This document shows positions 31,497-39,208 of a stretch of 64,000 nt of DNA, in pieces (positions within the stretch are counted from its first letter, which is position 1; each line of letters begins with the position of its first letter). Source of the DNA: a bacterium HR33 (GTDB lineage Bacteria > Gemmatimonadota > Gemmatimonadetes > Gemmatimonadales > GWC2-71-9); NCBI GenBank assembly GCA_002923375.1, contig BEIJ01000004.1, forward strand, positions 82,475 through 146,474, given 5' to 3'. The position numbers were made by a program, and so were the translations under genes. The notes below the pieces were generated by a model, which was not told where the DNA came from, did no database searches, and saw only the letters and a list, made by a program, of their open reading frames with translations.

Positions 31497-34148
31497 TCAC
31501 CGACCGACTACGCCCGAGCTATATATGGCGTTGAACAAGAGCTTGAAAGTCCCGTGCGGCTGCGCCCTGAAGTACGGCGAAAACCCCAGCAGGACTACCC
31601 GGCCGCGGCCGTGAGGGACCTCGACCACGGCCGCGCGGCCCCGAACAAAATTCTCCCCTAGAAGCCAGCCGCTGGCCAAAACATCGCCCGCCGAGTAACG
31701 GACTGCAACACTCGCTCGGGGCGCCGTGACCTCGAAGGCACGACTCTTGCGGAAATACCCGTACGCCTCCGCCGGCATGCCGTAGCCCAGAGGGTGATCG
31801 GGATCCACCTCGATCCGCACGATCGACCCGGGTCCGAAAAACTCTTCCCTGCTCAACCCTTCGAGGACGTTTCTCACCTCCAACTTCATCTCCCGAGTGG
31901 CGAGATCGCAGGCACGATCTACGAGGATCAGGGTACCGCCTTCTCGTACGAAAGCCTCCAGAGCCTGGACGCCGTCCGACTCGATGCCTCCCCGGTACTC
32001 GGGAGGGGGCAACGCCTGGTGGGGAAGCTCGAACTGGCGGCGCCCGGCGCGGTATCCCCCAATTATGTCTTCTACCGCCTGATCCGGTATCAGGATGACG
32101 TCGTAACTGCCGCTCAAATTGCCGCGCCGAATGTCGGCGTTGAACAGAGACGTGTAGGGAATTTCGTAGTTGTCGAACAGGTATCGCGTCCAACCCTCGG
32201 CGGCGGTCCAGTCGTCCACCCACTCGGTAACGTAGCTCTTATAGACGCCGACACGCGGCTGGCGCAAGACGCTGAGTGCGCCCCGGGGTCGGTCTTCCAA
32301 ACCGCGTACCTCTAGACCCAGTTCTTGCACCAAGTCTTTCATGAATGCTGCCAGGCCGTCCCCCTCGGGAACTACTACGGCGCCAGCAGGCCAGCGCTGT
32401 CCCTCCACGGAGAGCGGCGCTTCGGCTCGGAGGACCGTGAACCCTCGTGACAAGAGCCGGTTTACGGCAATGACAGTATTGTTGGTTCGCGGATGGACTG
32501 CGTACCCGTACGATCCTCGTCCACTGAAGGACCCTGAGACTCTGGGAAAACGCTCCACGAGTTCCAGCGCAGCGTCGAACCGGTGGGCCACGGGCACCGC
32601 CGTGACGCCCATCTGGTAGGAAAGGGTCCAGCCGGCATTGTCGTAGGGAGGTATCGGCGGGCCTCCGGGATAGACCCGGACGTCGGGGTGTCTCTGAGGT
32701 TCCAGAAGATCTTTGACAAAGGGCCTGAACGGCTGGGCCATGAAGATCACGTAACTGCCGGAGCTAAACGATCGGCCATCCACCGCAAAGGGAGCGGTGG
32801 CGCGGTGAACTTCCACCCCTCCTCGCAGCAAAACCTCCACCAATTTCGAGGCGACCGGAGGATCGTGCTGTTCGAGAGGGATCACATAGGCTATAGGTGG
32901 CTCGGTTGCACCCAGGGCGATCTGCCGCGCGGCTATCTGGTAAACGCCGTAGAGAAGCTCTTCGCGGTACCGGGCCGCAACGTCGAGCACCGCCATGGAA
33001 CCGGTGAGCATGTAGTCCAGTACCTCGCGGAAGCGAATCCATCCGCCGCGCCAAGGCCTGGGATAGCTGGTCGAAGGCTCCCTGGTGGACCATCCGTTGC
33101 CGAACTGCGAAGGCATGGAGTCGGGGTCGTAGAAAAACGGTGTGGGCGTGTCGTGGGTCGTCTCGCTGAGGATGCCGATCATGTTGTGGAAATACGACGT
33201 GGTCCTCAGCGACCCGTTGTACCAGGACGAAAAACCGTAGCGGGACAGCACACCGTCTTTACCTTCCCGTTCAAACCGATATTGCATGGCGGCGCCTACC
33301 AGCTCGATTCCCCGCAACACGCCGGGATCTATGTTGGGATTGAACGGGTCGGGAAAGGGAGGAACGAATATTCTGGCGGGATAGAACCCCTGATGATGGT
33401 TGTAAACGATCTGCGGCAACCAATCGAAATAGAGCAGCCGGCTCACGATCTGGGTTTCGACCTGGGTCTGCATGAAGTAGTCGCGGTTATTGTCGTAGCC
33501 GGAATACCGATTGAACAGCCATGGCATGGGACTGTCCTGGAACTCGGTGTGGACCGTGCGTCGATACCAAGATACCACCCGGTCCAAACCGTCGGGCTCC
33601 ACGCAGGGCATTAGCACGAGTATCACGTTGTCCAGAATCCTTCGGACTGCCTCGCTATCCTCGGAAGCGAGCTTGTAAGCCAGCAGGAAGGCGTGCTGAG
33701 CGGGCCCGGTCTCCAGGGAATGAAGGCCGGAGTCGATCCACACTATGGCCTTGCCTTCTCGCGCGAGTTCTCGGGCCTCTTGCGGCGTGAGCCCGCGCGC
33801 CGAGGCCAGCTTCCGGGCAATCTCCCGGTAGCGGTCCAGCCTGCCGAAATTCTCCTCCGAGGTAATGACCGCAACGAACATCGGTCGCCCTTCGGTAGAG
33901 GTTCCCACCCACTCGAGGCGTACACGCGGAGAGCTGCGGTCCACGCGCTGGAAGTACTCCAACATCTGGGAGTAGTCCGCCAGCCGGTAGTCTTCCCCGG
34001 GCTCGAAACCCAGGACTTCCCGAGGGTGAGGCACCTGCGATGGAAGCGCTGCGGTCGTCTCCTGCGCTGCAGCGTCATGCAAGGATCCAATCGCACCGCC
34101 CCAGAACAATACCAGCGCTGCCAGCGACACCGGTGGTACAAAACGCAT
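31497..34148 (-). CDS. Secreted M14-family zinc carboxypeptidase (second of a pair)
   Basis: This 883-residue paralogue of the adjacent M14 enzyme starts at the ATG at 34148, which gives a clean signal peptide (cut after DAAA, about 28) and has GAGAGGAC just upstream. The in-frame extension to 34217 adds nothing recognisable. Zinc ligands are in G-L-H-S-L-E (H143, E146). The candidate Y-N-H-H-Q histidine and the GILSET glutamate are conserved, so it should be active. The same C-terminal Rossmann-like domain (SYDVILIPDQAV) follows. The gap to the downstream peptidase gene is about 70 bp with no terminator seen, so they may form one transcript. Sequence between the paralogues has diverged, so the duplication is not recent. 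Confidence 0.9.
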   Translation of the reverse strand: MRFVPPVSLAALVLFWGGAIGSLHDAAAQETTAALPSQVPHPREVLGFEPGEDYRLADYSQMLEYFQRVDRSSPRVRLEWVGTSTEGRPMFVAVITSEENFGRLDRYREIARKLASARGLTPQEARELAREGKAIVWIDSGLHSLETGPAQHAFLLAYKLASEDSEAVRRILDNVILVLMPCVEPDGLDRVVSWYRRTVHTEFQDSPMPWLFNRYSGYDNNRDYFMQTQVETQIVSRLLYFDWLPQIVYNHHQGFYPARIFVPPFPDPFNPNIDPGVLRGIELVGAAMQYRFEREGKDGVLSRYGFSSWYNGSLRTTSYFHNMIGILSETTHDTPTPFFYDPDSMPSQFGNGWSTREPSTSYPRPWRGGWIRFREVLDYMLTGSMAVLDVAARYREELLYGVYQIAARQIALGATEPPIAYVIPLEQHDPPVASKLVEVLLRGGVEVHRATAPFAVDGRSFSSGSYVIFMAQPFRPFVKDLLEPQRHPDVRVYPGGPPIPPYDNAGWTLSYQMGVTAVPVAHRFDAALELVERFPRVSGSFSGRGSYGYAVHPRTNNTVIAVNRLLSRGFTVLRAEAPLSVEGQRWPAGAVVVPEGDGLAAFMKDLVQELGLEVRGLEDRPRGALSVLRQPRVGVYKSYVTEWVDDWTAAEGWTRYLFDNYEIPYTSLFNADIRRGNLSGSYDVILIPDQAVEDIIGGYRAGRRQFELPHQALPPPEYRGGIESDGVQALEAFVREGGTLILVDRACDLATREMKLEVRNVLEGLSREEFFGPGSIVRIEVDPDHPLGYGMPAEAYGYFRKSRAFEVTAPRASVAVRYSAGDVLASGWLLGENFVRGRAAVVEVPHGRGRVVLLGFSPYFRAQPHGTFKLLFNAIYSSGVVGR

Positions 34149-34272
34149 CGGTGAAAGTCCTCTCGGCCCGGATCTCCCGTGAAACTGCAAGCCCGGCAGG
34201 CCCCGCGCTAGAAGCACTCGTAACTCCTCGGCGGGCTAGCCGGGCGCTCTCCAGACAGCGGCGCCATGAGTG

Positions 34273-34302
34273 AAACGCCCCCGGGCCGTACCGGGGGCGT
34301 TT
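34273..34302 (-). terminator. Perfect 12-bp stem-loop, probable terminator
   Basis: The arms AAACGCCCCCGG (34273-34284) and CCGGGGGCGTTT (34291-34302) pair perfectly around a 6-base loop. They lie about 33 bp past the stop of the DUF4382-like gene. Both ends carry short A/T tracts, so it could work in either direction. It separates that gene from the M14 peptidase pair. Confidence 0.75.
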
Positions 34303-34335
34303 GCCGAAATCGGAGACTGGGCTGGGGCGAGACCG

Positions 34336-34998
34336 CTACTGGGGCCTAGAACGAATCACCGGAGCGAGTATGACCTGACCTGTTCCGGTGCCCGTCACGT
34401 TCAAAAAAGTAGCTGTGGGACTGAACAGCAGGTTGACGTCCGTTTCCGCCTCGACCGTAAACTCCGCATCGGTCTTGATCCCGGTCTGCTCCACCGAGGG
34501 GATGGTCACCTGGTAGGTGGTGTTGCCCTCGAACTTGAACGCCACGCCCAGTTCGATCGGCCCCTTGAAGCGAATCGCTGCGCTGTCGGTAAACAAGCGT
34601 ACATCTCCGTAGTTGCCCACAGGCACCGTCCCCGAGGCGATCACCAAAGGCGAACTGCCCTCGGTGGGCAGGGCCATGAGATCGACAATTACCGGTTGGG
34701 TCAAGTCGAGCGCGATCCAGGCGCCGGGATCGGCCTCGCGAGCCTCTTCCTCCTTGGGAAGAAACTCGATTCTAGTTATCCGGACAACCAGGGTCGACAC
34801 GGTGTCCTTGCTGATGGCAGCAGCACTCCCTTCGGACCCCGCCATTCGGGCCGACCACCCAGACAGCGATTGAGTCAGGGCGGCATCGGTTTGCTGCATG
34901 GTAACCTTGACCTGTTCCATGGTCTGCGGCCCGTCGCAGGCCCCGATACCCAATGCGGCACTGAGCACTACCCAAGAGCGAAAGAAACGCCTAGCCAT
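34336..34998 (-). CDS. DUF4382-like secreted lipoprotein
   Basis: This 220-residue protein has a signal peptide and lipobox L-G-I-G-A-C (cysteine near 21). The body resembles DUF4382-type beta-sandwich domains: TLVVRITRIEFLPKE, then a V-D-L-M-A-L block, VPVGNYGDVRLF and a terminal FNVTGTGTGQV-like strand. I chose the ATG at 34998, which has GGGAGG ten bases upstream. The family assignment is by pattern memory and only moderately certain. It diverges from the ECF sigma gene across a 279-bp region with two stem-loops. Function is unknown. Confidence 0.7.
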   Translation of the reverse strand: MARRFFRSWVVLSAALGIGACDGPQTMEQVKVTMQQTDAALTQSLSGWSARMAGSEGSAAAISKDTVSTLVVRITRIEFLPKEEEAREADPGAWIALDLTQPVIVDLMALPTEGSSPLVIASGTVPVGNYGDVRLFTDSAAIRFKGPIELGVAFKFEGNTTYQVTIPSVEQTGIKTDAEFTVEAETDVNLLFSPTATFLNVTGTGTGQVILAPVIRSRPQ

Positions 34999-35039
34999 TG
35001 TACTACCTCCCGAATAGAGCGAGATTGGTTTCCAATTCC

Positions 35040-35067
35040 CGCGACGACCGGCAAAGCCGGCGTCGCG
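35040..35067. other. Stem-loop in the divergent intergenic region
   Basis: A 12-bp stem interrupted by one bulged A (35040-35052 with 35056-35067) closes an AAA loop. It lies about 45 bp upstream of the DUF4382-like start, in what would be the 5' untranslated region of that gene. No riboswitch class is recognised. Confidence 0.4.
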
Positions 35068-35100
35068 AACTCGCTCCAAGGACTACGCCATGGTTGAATC

Positions 35101-35139
35101 GGTCACACCCGCCCCGCAGATCACCCCCGGGGCGTGACC
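35101..35139. other. Long two-part stem-loop between divergent genes
   Basis: An inner 7-bp stem (35110-35116 with 35128-35134) and an outer 5-bp stem (35101-35105 with 35135-35139) are separated by a 4-base bulge on one side. It lies midway between the DUF4382-like gene and the ECF sigma gene. It could be an operator-type dyad or a terminator. No T-tract follows. Confidence 0.35.
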
Positions 35140-35277
35140 CGCATCACCGCGCCGGCCGGCGCCGAGTGGAAGACGGAAGTGACCGGGAGAGGCTTGGGCT
35201 AGTCTTTAGGCCGGATCCGCGCGGGGCGGCCATGGGAACTCCGCCGGCAACTGTCAAAGGGCCCTTTGCTAGAGAGC

Positions 35278-35841
35278 ATGCTATCCAACCCGAGCGACCG
35301 AGAAGTGATCGAGCGGGTACTGGAAGGAGATACCGAAGCTTTCGGTCTCCTGGTAGATCGGTACCAGGACAGCTTGGCTGCGTACGCCAAGTACATGACC
35401 GGAAACCTGGACGAAGCCGAGGACATAGTCCAAGAGAGCTTCGTACGGGCGTTCAAGGCGTTGCGCAAGTGCAAGGATCGCGATCGGTTCAGCGGCTGGC
35501 TGTTCAGGATCGTAAGCAATCAGTGCAAGACGCACCTGGCACGCCGCAAGAGGAGAAAAGAGGAACCGCTCGCCTCCGCGGCACAGCAGGCGGATCTCGG
35601 CCGGGCGGAACAACAGGCGGAAGCCGAGGAGCTCAGAAGGAAGGTGCACGAAGCTCTCCAGCGGATTTCCGCAGATCAGCGAGAAGCGCTGGTCTTGAGA
35701 TATGTTCACGGAATGAGCCTCGCGGAGATGACCGAACTCCTTGCCACCACCGTGCCGGCCCTAAAAATGCGGCTCTTGAGGGGGCGGCAGAATTTGAGGA
35801 GCATACTAGCGGAGATGGGAATACATGACACGGGAACCTGA
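35278..35841 (+). CDS. ECF-type RNA polymerase sigma factor
   Basis: This group 4 (extracytoplasmic function) sigma factor of 187 residues has region 2 (AFGLLVDRYQDSL, with EAEDIVQESFVRAF and FSGWLFRIVSNQCK) and region 4 (LQRISADQREALVLRYVHGMSLAEM, then a helix-turn-helix). The -35-binding helix has an atypical T-V-P-A-L-K-M-R-L instead of the common S-x-x-x-V-K-S/T-R. Two starts are possible: ATG at 35278, or TTG at 35266 inside the palindrome CAAAGGGCCCTTTG. I used the ATG. The stop overlaps the next gene by 17 nt, as is typical for sigma/anti-sigma pairs. It is probably held inactive by that downstream membrane protein. Confidence 0.93.
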   Translation: MLSNPSDREVIERVLEGDTEAFGLLVDRYQDSLAAYAKYMTGNLDEAEDIVQESFVRAFKALRKCKDRDRFSGWLFRIVSNQCKTHLARRKRRKEEPLASAAQQADLGRAEQQAEAEELRRKVHEALQRISADQREALVLRYVHGMSLAEMTELLATTVPALKMRLLRGRQNLRSILAEMGIHDTGT

Positions 35842-36451
35842 AGATCTCACCCGATACTTGGACGGCGAGCTCGAACGGGACCAGCTCGCTCCCGAGCTCG
35901 CAGCCAAGGCTGAAGCCTTTGAGCGCCTCTTCCAGGTGCTCCGAGAGGAAAAGGTCGAGGCGTCACCCCGCCTGCGCGAGGCTGTCATGACGCGGGTGCG
36001 GGCGGCAGCCGCTTCGCCCTGGCGGCGCAGCTGGACTTGGATCGCTACACCCCGTCCGGTAAGGATCAGCCCTCTTACCGGTGCCCTAGCCCTGGCCGCA
36101 GCGATGGCCCTGTTGCTGATCGCCCGCCCCCAACCGAGCGCAGAACCGCCAGTGGCTCCGGCTGCCGCCGCCAGCGGCTCCAAGGCTCGCTTTGTCTTCA
36201 TAGCTCCCGGGGCAAAATCGGTAGCGGTAACCGGCGACTTCGTGAACTGGAGTCCGGAGGGGATCCCTATGGAAGACCGCCAGGGCACCGGCGTGTGGGT
36301 TGCGGAAGTCGAGCTTCCACCCGGAGTTCACCACTACGTCTTCATCGTAAACGGGAGCGAGATGGTTACCGACCCCAACGCCACCCGAGTGGACGACGGG
36401 TTCGGCCAGCAAAACAGTGTGCTCCTGGTGCCGCCCAGAGGATCCAGTTAG
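35825..36451 (+). CDS. Membrane anti-sigma-like protein with extracytoplasmic CBM48/AMPK-type domain
   Basis: This 208-residue protein has a short acidic N-terminal helical part (DLTRYLDGELERDQL) in the position of an anti-sigma domain but lacks the H-x3-C-x2-C zinc motif. A transmembrane helix is at about 83-100, followed by a Pro/Ala linker. Residues 120-204 form a glycogen-binding E-set module (CBM48/AMPK-beta type), with V-A-V-T-G-D-F-V-N-W, P-M, a G-x-W strand and V-D-D-G-F-G. N-in topology would put that module in the periplasm. The 17-nt overlap with the sigma gene supports an anti-sigma role. The family role is inferred; the domain order is read directly. Confidence 0.82.
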   Translation: MTREPEDLTRYLDGELERDQLAPELAAKAEAFERLFQVLREEKVEASPRLREAVMTRVRAAAASPWRRSWTWIATPRPVRISPLTGALALAAAMALLLIARPQPSAEPPVAPAAAASGSKARFVFIAPGAKSVAVTGDFVNWSPEGIPMEDRQGTGVWVAEVELPPGVHHYVFIVNGSEMVTDPNATRVDDGFGQQNSVLLVPPRGSS

Positions 36452-36456
36452 TTGCG

Positions 36457-37134
36457 ATGCCTCGCCACCCGGTCCTCCCACTCCTAGCAGCCGGCCTCTT
36501 AGCGGCAGCGGCCTCGAGCCAGCAGGACGTGCTCCGGCAGCGGCTAGATCCGGCTACGTACGCCGCGCTACAGCCGATTCTGGAGCAGGCCTCGAGGGAC
36601 TCGCTCCCGCTCAAAGCGATCGAGGCAAAGGCGCTAGAAGGGCAGGCCAAGCGGAGGCCGGGAGCGCTAATTGTAGCGGCGGTTCGGCAACTTGCCGCCG
36701 ACCTGAGGGCGGCGCGTCTTGCGCTCCGCGAGGCTCTGCCGCAGCGCGCGATATCTGACGGTGAGATCGTGGCAGCAGCGGAAGCCGTTCGCCAAGGGGT
36801 GCCCGGGGAGGTCATCACTACCGTGGCTCGCGAAGCTCAGCCCGGCGCTCCTTTGGAGATTCCCCTGGCTCTTCTCGGAGCCTTGGTCAGCCGCCAGGTT
36901 CCCGTCCAAGAAGCGGCGAACGTCATAGCGCATATGCTAGCCAGCGGAATACCCCAGGAGAGAATGGTGGAGATCCCTCAGCGTGTCGATGTGGCTTTGA
37001 GAGTGGGCGCACCTCCGGTGGCGGCGCTGGGCACTGCGCTACAGAGTCTTGGCATACCCGTACCGCCTGCTCCCCCGGCGCGAGGGCGCCCGCCGGGGAT
37101 CCGGCCGCCGGTACCAGATGTGCCCGACCGATGA
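36457..37134 (+). CDS. Secreted helical protein with Pro-rich tail, paralogue of 38334-39098
   Basis: I do not recognise a family. The 225-residue product has a signal peptide (to about residue 21, AAAASS), an all-helical Ala/Leu/Glu-rich body, and a Pro/Arg-rich tail (PPAPPARGRPPG and PVPDVPDR). It starts 5 nt after the anti-sigma-like stop. The body aligns well with the product two genes downstream: both have L-E-G-x-A-K, D-x-R-A-A-R-x-A-L, a G-V-x-x-x-V-x-x-T-x-A block, and IPLALLGALV versus VPLAVLGGLV. Each looks like two similar helical halves, perhaps a repeat. It probably acts in the periplasm or on the outer membrane with the beta-barrel-like product encoded between the two copies. 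Confidence 0.72.
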   Translation: MPRHPVLPLLAAGLLAAAASSQQDVLRQRLDPATYAALQPILEQASRDSLPLKAIEAKALEGQAKRRPGALIVAAVRQLAADLRAARLALREALPQRAISDGEIVAAAEAVRQGVPGEVITTVAREAQPGAPLEIPLALLGALVSRQVPVQEAANVIAHMLASGIPQERMVEIPQRVDVALRVGAPPVAALGTALQSLGIPVPPAPPARGRPPGIRPPVPDVPDR

Positions 37135-38288
37135 CGCGCCGGGAACCGAGCTCGCAGAGACAGCTGCGCATCCCTCGCAAGAAGCACCGGAAAGCCGCGA
37201 GCGCCGCTTGCGCGGCGCTGCTGGCACTGGGCCAACCCGCTACGGCGCAGCGACTCCAGCTGGATGTTACCGGACTGAGGGTGAGCTTCGACACCCTGTC
37301 GGCCTTGAATTCCGCCAGCCTCTCGCCGGTTTTGGAGTGGCAGACCTCCCGATGGTTCGCGTTTCTAAACGGAAGCATTGCGGGTTTCGAAAACGGAGAT
37401 TGGGCGGCTCAGGGAAGGGCGGACGCCTCGCTCCTGGTTGCGCCTTTCGGACCTTTGAGTCCGTCCCGGTTGGAACTGGTGGGTGTCGCCGCCGGAACGT
37501 ACCACAGCAGCAACTTCCGAACCGCATCCACTAGAGGCGAACTCCGCTACCATCTGCTCGGCCGATTGGCGGGTGCGTGGTTAGGCGCCGGCGCCGCAAC
37601 CGGATGGAGCTCCGCCGAAGGCGCACTGCTCAGCGCTGCTGGACCTACGGCGGGCCTATGGGCACGATATGCCACTGCCAGGGCGGCGCTGGTCTTTTCG
37701 CCTGCAAGGATTCAAGGGTTCTGGTTCCCGGAGATCAACGCCAGAGCGTCGATAGTTGCCGGCCCGCTCGAAGCTGCCGGATACGCCGGCTGGCGCGGCG
37801 GAGCAGCGGGATCGAACGTCCCTGATGCGACAGCCTGGGGAGGCGTCACCGCCGCGCTTTGGCTGGGCAACAGCGTAGCTCTCCAAGCGGCGGCCGGTAC
37901 CTATCCCCAGGATTTGCTGCAAGGGTTACCTGCCGGCACCTACCTGTCGGCGGGAGTTAGGATCGCCACCGGCCGGGCAGCGGTCCCGTCCATAAGGCCT
38001 CTGGGCCGTCCGGCTTACGAGCGAACCGACGGATCCGGGCTTCTGAGATTCCGCGTCTCGGAAGCGCGGCGAGTTGACCTGGTGGGAGACTGGACCGGCT
38101 GGGAACCGGTTCCCATGGAGCGCGCAGCGGACGGTAGCTGGTTCGTTCGAGTCCGACTACAGCCCGGTGTTTATCGCTTCAACTTGATAGTCGACGGTCA
38201 AAGGTGGATCGTCCCCGACGGAGTGGTGGCTATAGACGACGGCTACGGCGGGAAGACGGGGCTGCTGATAATCCCCAGTGACCGCTAG
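37131..38288 (+). CDS. Outer-membrane-type protein with C-terminal CBM48/AMPK-type domain
   Basis: This 385-residue product starts with a basic region and a signal peptide (cut after PATAQ, about 40). Residues 41-300 alternate hydrophobic and small residues in short strands (LRVSFDTLSAL, SRWFAFLNGSIAGFENGDW, GAWLGAGAATGW), which looks like a beta barrel. Residues 305-385 form a second glycogen-binding E-set module with R-V-D-L-V-G-D-W-T-G-W, P-M-E-R, G-S-W and I-D-D-G-Y-G. It is clearly related to the module on the anti-sigma-like protein. The start overlaps the previous stop by 4 nt. It lies between the two paralogous helical genes. Its ligand is unknown, and the barrel is a judgement from strand pattern. 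Confidence 0.75.
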   Translation: MTRREPSSQRQLRIPRKKHRKAASAACAALLALGQPATAQRLQLDVTGLRVSFDTLSALNSASLSPVLEWQTSRWFAFLNGSIAGFENGDWAAQGRADASLLVAPFGPLSPSRLELVGVAAGTYHSSNFRTASTRGELRYHLLGRLAGAWLGAGAATGWSSAEGALLSAAGPTAGLWARYATARAALVFSPARIQGFWFPEINARASIVAGPLEAAGYAGWRGGAAGSNVPDATAWGGVTAALWLGNSVALQAAAGTYPQDLLQGLPAGTYLSAGVRIATGRAAVPSIRPLGRPAYERTDGSGLLRFRVSEARRVDLVGDWTGWEPVPMERAADGSWFVRVRLQPGVYRFNLIVDGQRWIVPDGVVAIDDGYGGKTGLLIIPSDR

Positions 38289-38333
38289 GGCTGCTCGACA
38301 GTGTTTATGCGACAGCTTGGCGAGGCGAGAGTT

Positions 38334-39098
38334 ATGGAGATGCACTGGAGTCTGAGGCGGATTTCAAAGCTAGCGGCTTTTAGCGCAGCTGCTCTGCTAC
38401 TCGGGCTCGCAAGCAGCGCGCAAGGGCAGGATCCCCTAGTCCGGCTGCGGGAGCTCGTTCCGCAACCACTGGCAGATCAGATAGTGGCGACCGTGGAAGA
38501 GGCTAGAAGGCAGGGACTTCCCGACCGCGCTGTCGCGGCGCGCGTTTTGGAAGGGGCGGCCAAAGGGGCAGCCGGAGAACAGCTACTAGCTGCGGCGAAT
38601 CGAACTCTGGCTGCGTTACAGGATGCCCGTGCAGCTCTCGAAGCGGGGGGCAGACTGCCCGGAGCGGTGGAAATCGAAGCAGCGTCGCAGACCCTGGAGC
38701 TGGGAGTAGAAGCGCAGGTCGTGGCGACCTTGGCCCGGGCTGCCCCCTCGGGCCGCTCGCTGGTGGTTCCCCTTGCCGTGCTCGGCGGACTGGTGGCTCA
38801 AGGTGTGCCTGCGGACCAGGCTTTGGACGCGATAGGGCGGAGGTTGGAGCTTTCCGCTAGCGACCGGGAGATATCCCGGCTGCCGGATCGCGCGGCCGAG
38901 TTCTTGGCGGCGGGATTGGATCCTGCAAGAGCAGGTCTGGCCCTGGCACGCGAGCGTGTCGGTTTTGACGTGCCGGTTTCGGCAATCCCGGTTGTCGTCG
39001 GCCCTCCGCCCGGAATCCCACCCAACGCAGGCAGGCCGGGCTCCGTACCGAAGGGACCGCCTCCTCGCCCTAGGCCACCTGTTCCCCACATCCCGTAA
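38334..39098 (+). CDS. Secreted helical protein with Pro-rich tail, paralogue of 36457-37134
   Basis: This 254-residue product from the ATG at 38334 has a signal peptide (to about residue 31, SSAQGQ). The helical body carries the same motifs as the upstream paralogue (VLEGAAKG, LEAGGRLPGAVEIEAA, GVPADQALDAI), and the tail is Pro/Gly-rich (VVGPPPGIPPNAG, PPPRPRPPVPHIP). A GTG at 38301 is a possible longer start. It is the last gene of the sigma-factor cassette, with a 45-bp gap from the CBM48 outer-membrane gene. No family is known to me. Shared architecture suggests the two helical proteins have the same kind of role, perhaps a heteromeric complex. Confidence 0.7.
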   Translation: MEMHWSLRRISKLAAFSAAALLLGLASSAQGQDPLVRLRELVPQPLADQIVATVEEARRQGLPDRAVAARVLEGAAKGAAGEQLLAAANRTLAALQDARAALEAGGRLPGAVEIEAASQTLELGVEAQVVATLARAAPSGRSLVVPLAVLGGLVAQGVPADQALDAIGRRLELSASDREISRLPDRAAEFLAAGLDPARAGLALARERVGFDVPVSAIPVVVGPPPGIPPNAGRPGSVPKGPPPRPRPPVPHIP

Positions 39099-39208
39099 GA
39101 TCCAAACACGGGCTTCGCAATAATCTGGTACGGTCCGCATGGGTTTGGTGAACGGCCCGCCGGTGTGTAGTTTTAGCGTGTGGCCGGTACACCTCGAGGG
39201 AGGTATGT

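Noticed and set aside
35255-35268. 14-bp perfect palindrome CAAAGGGCCCTTTG overlapping the alternative TTG start of the ECF sigma gene
   Set aside because: Its 12-bp core also occurs inside plsC (41856-41867), where it simply encodes part of the protein. With high GC this can arise by chance, so I do not call it an operator.
36037-36456. Long N-terminal extension of the first helical protein back to 36037
   Set aside because: This stretch lies over the anti-sigma-like gene in another frame and has the Arg/Ser-rich composition of a shadow frame. The ATG at 36457 begins a clean signal peptide.
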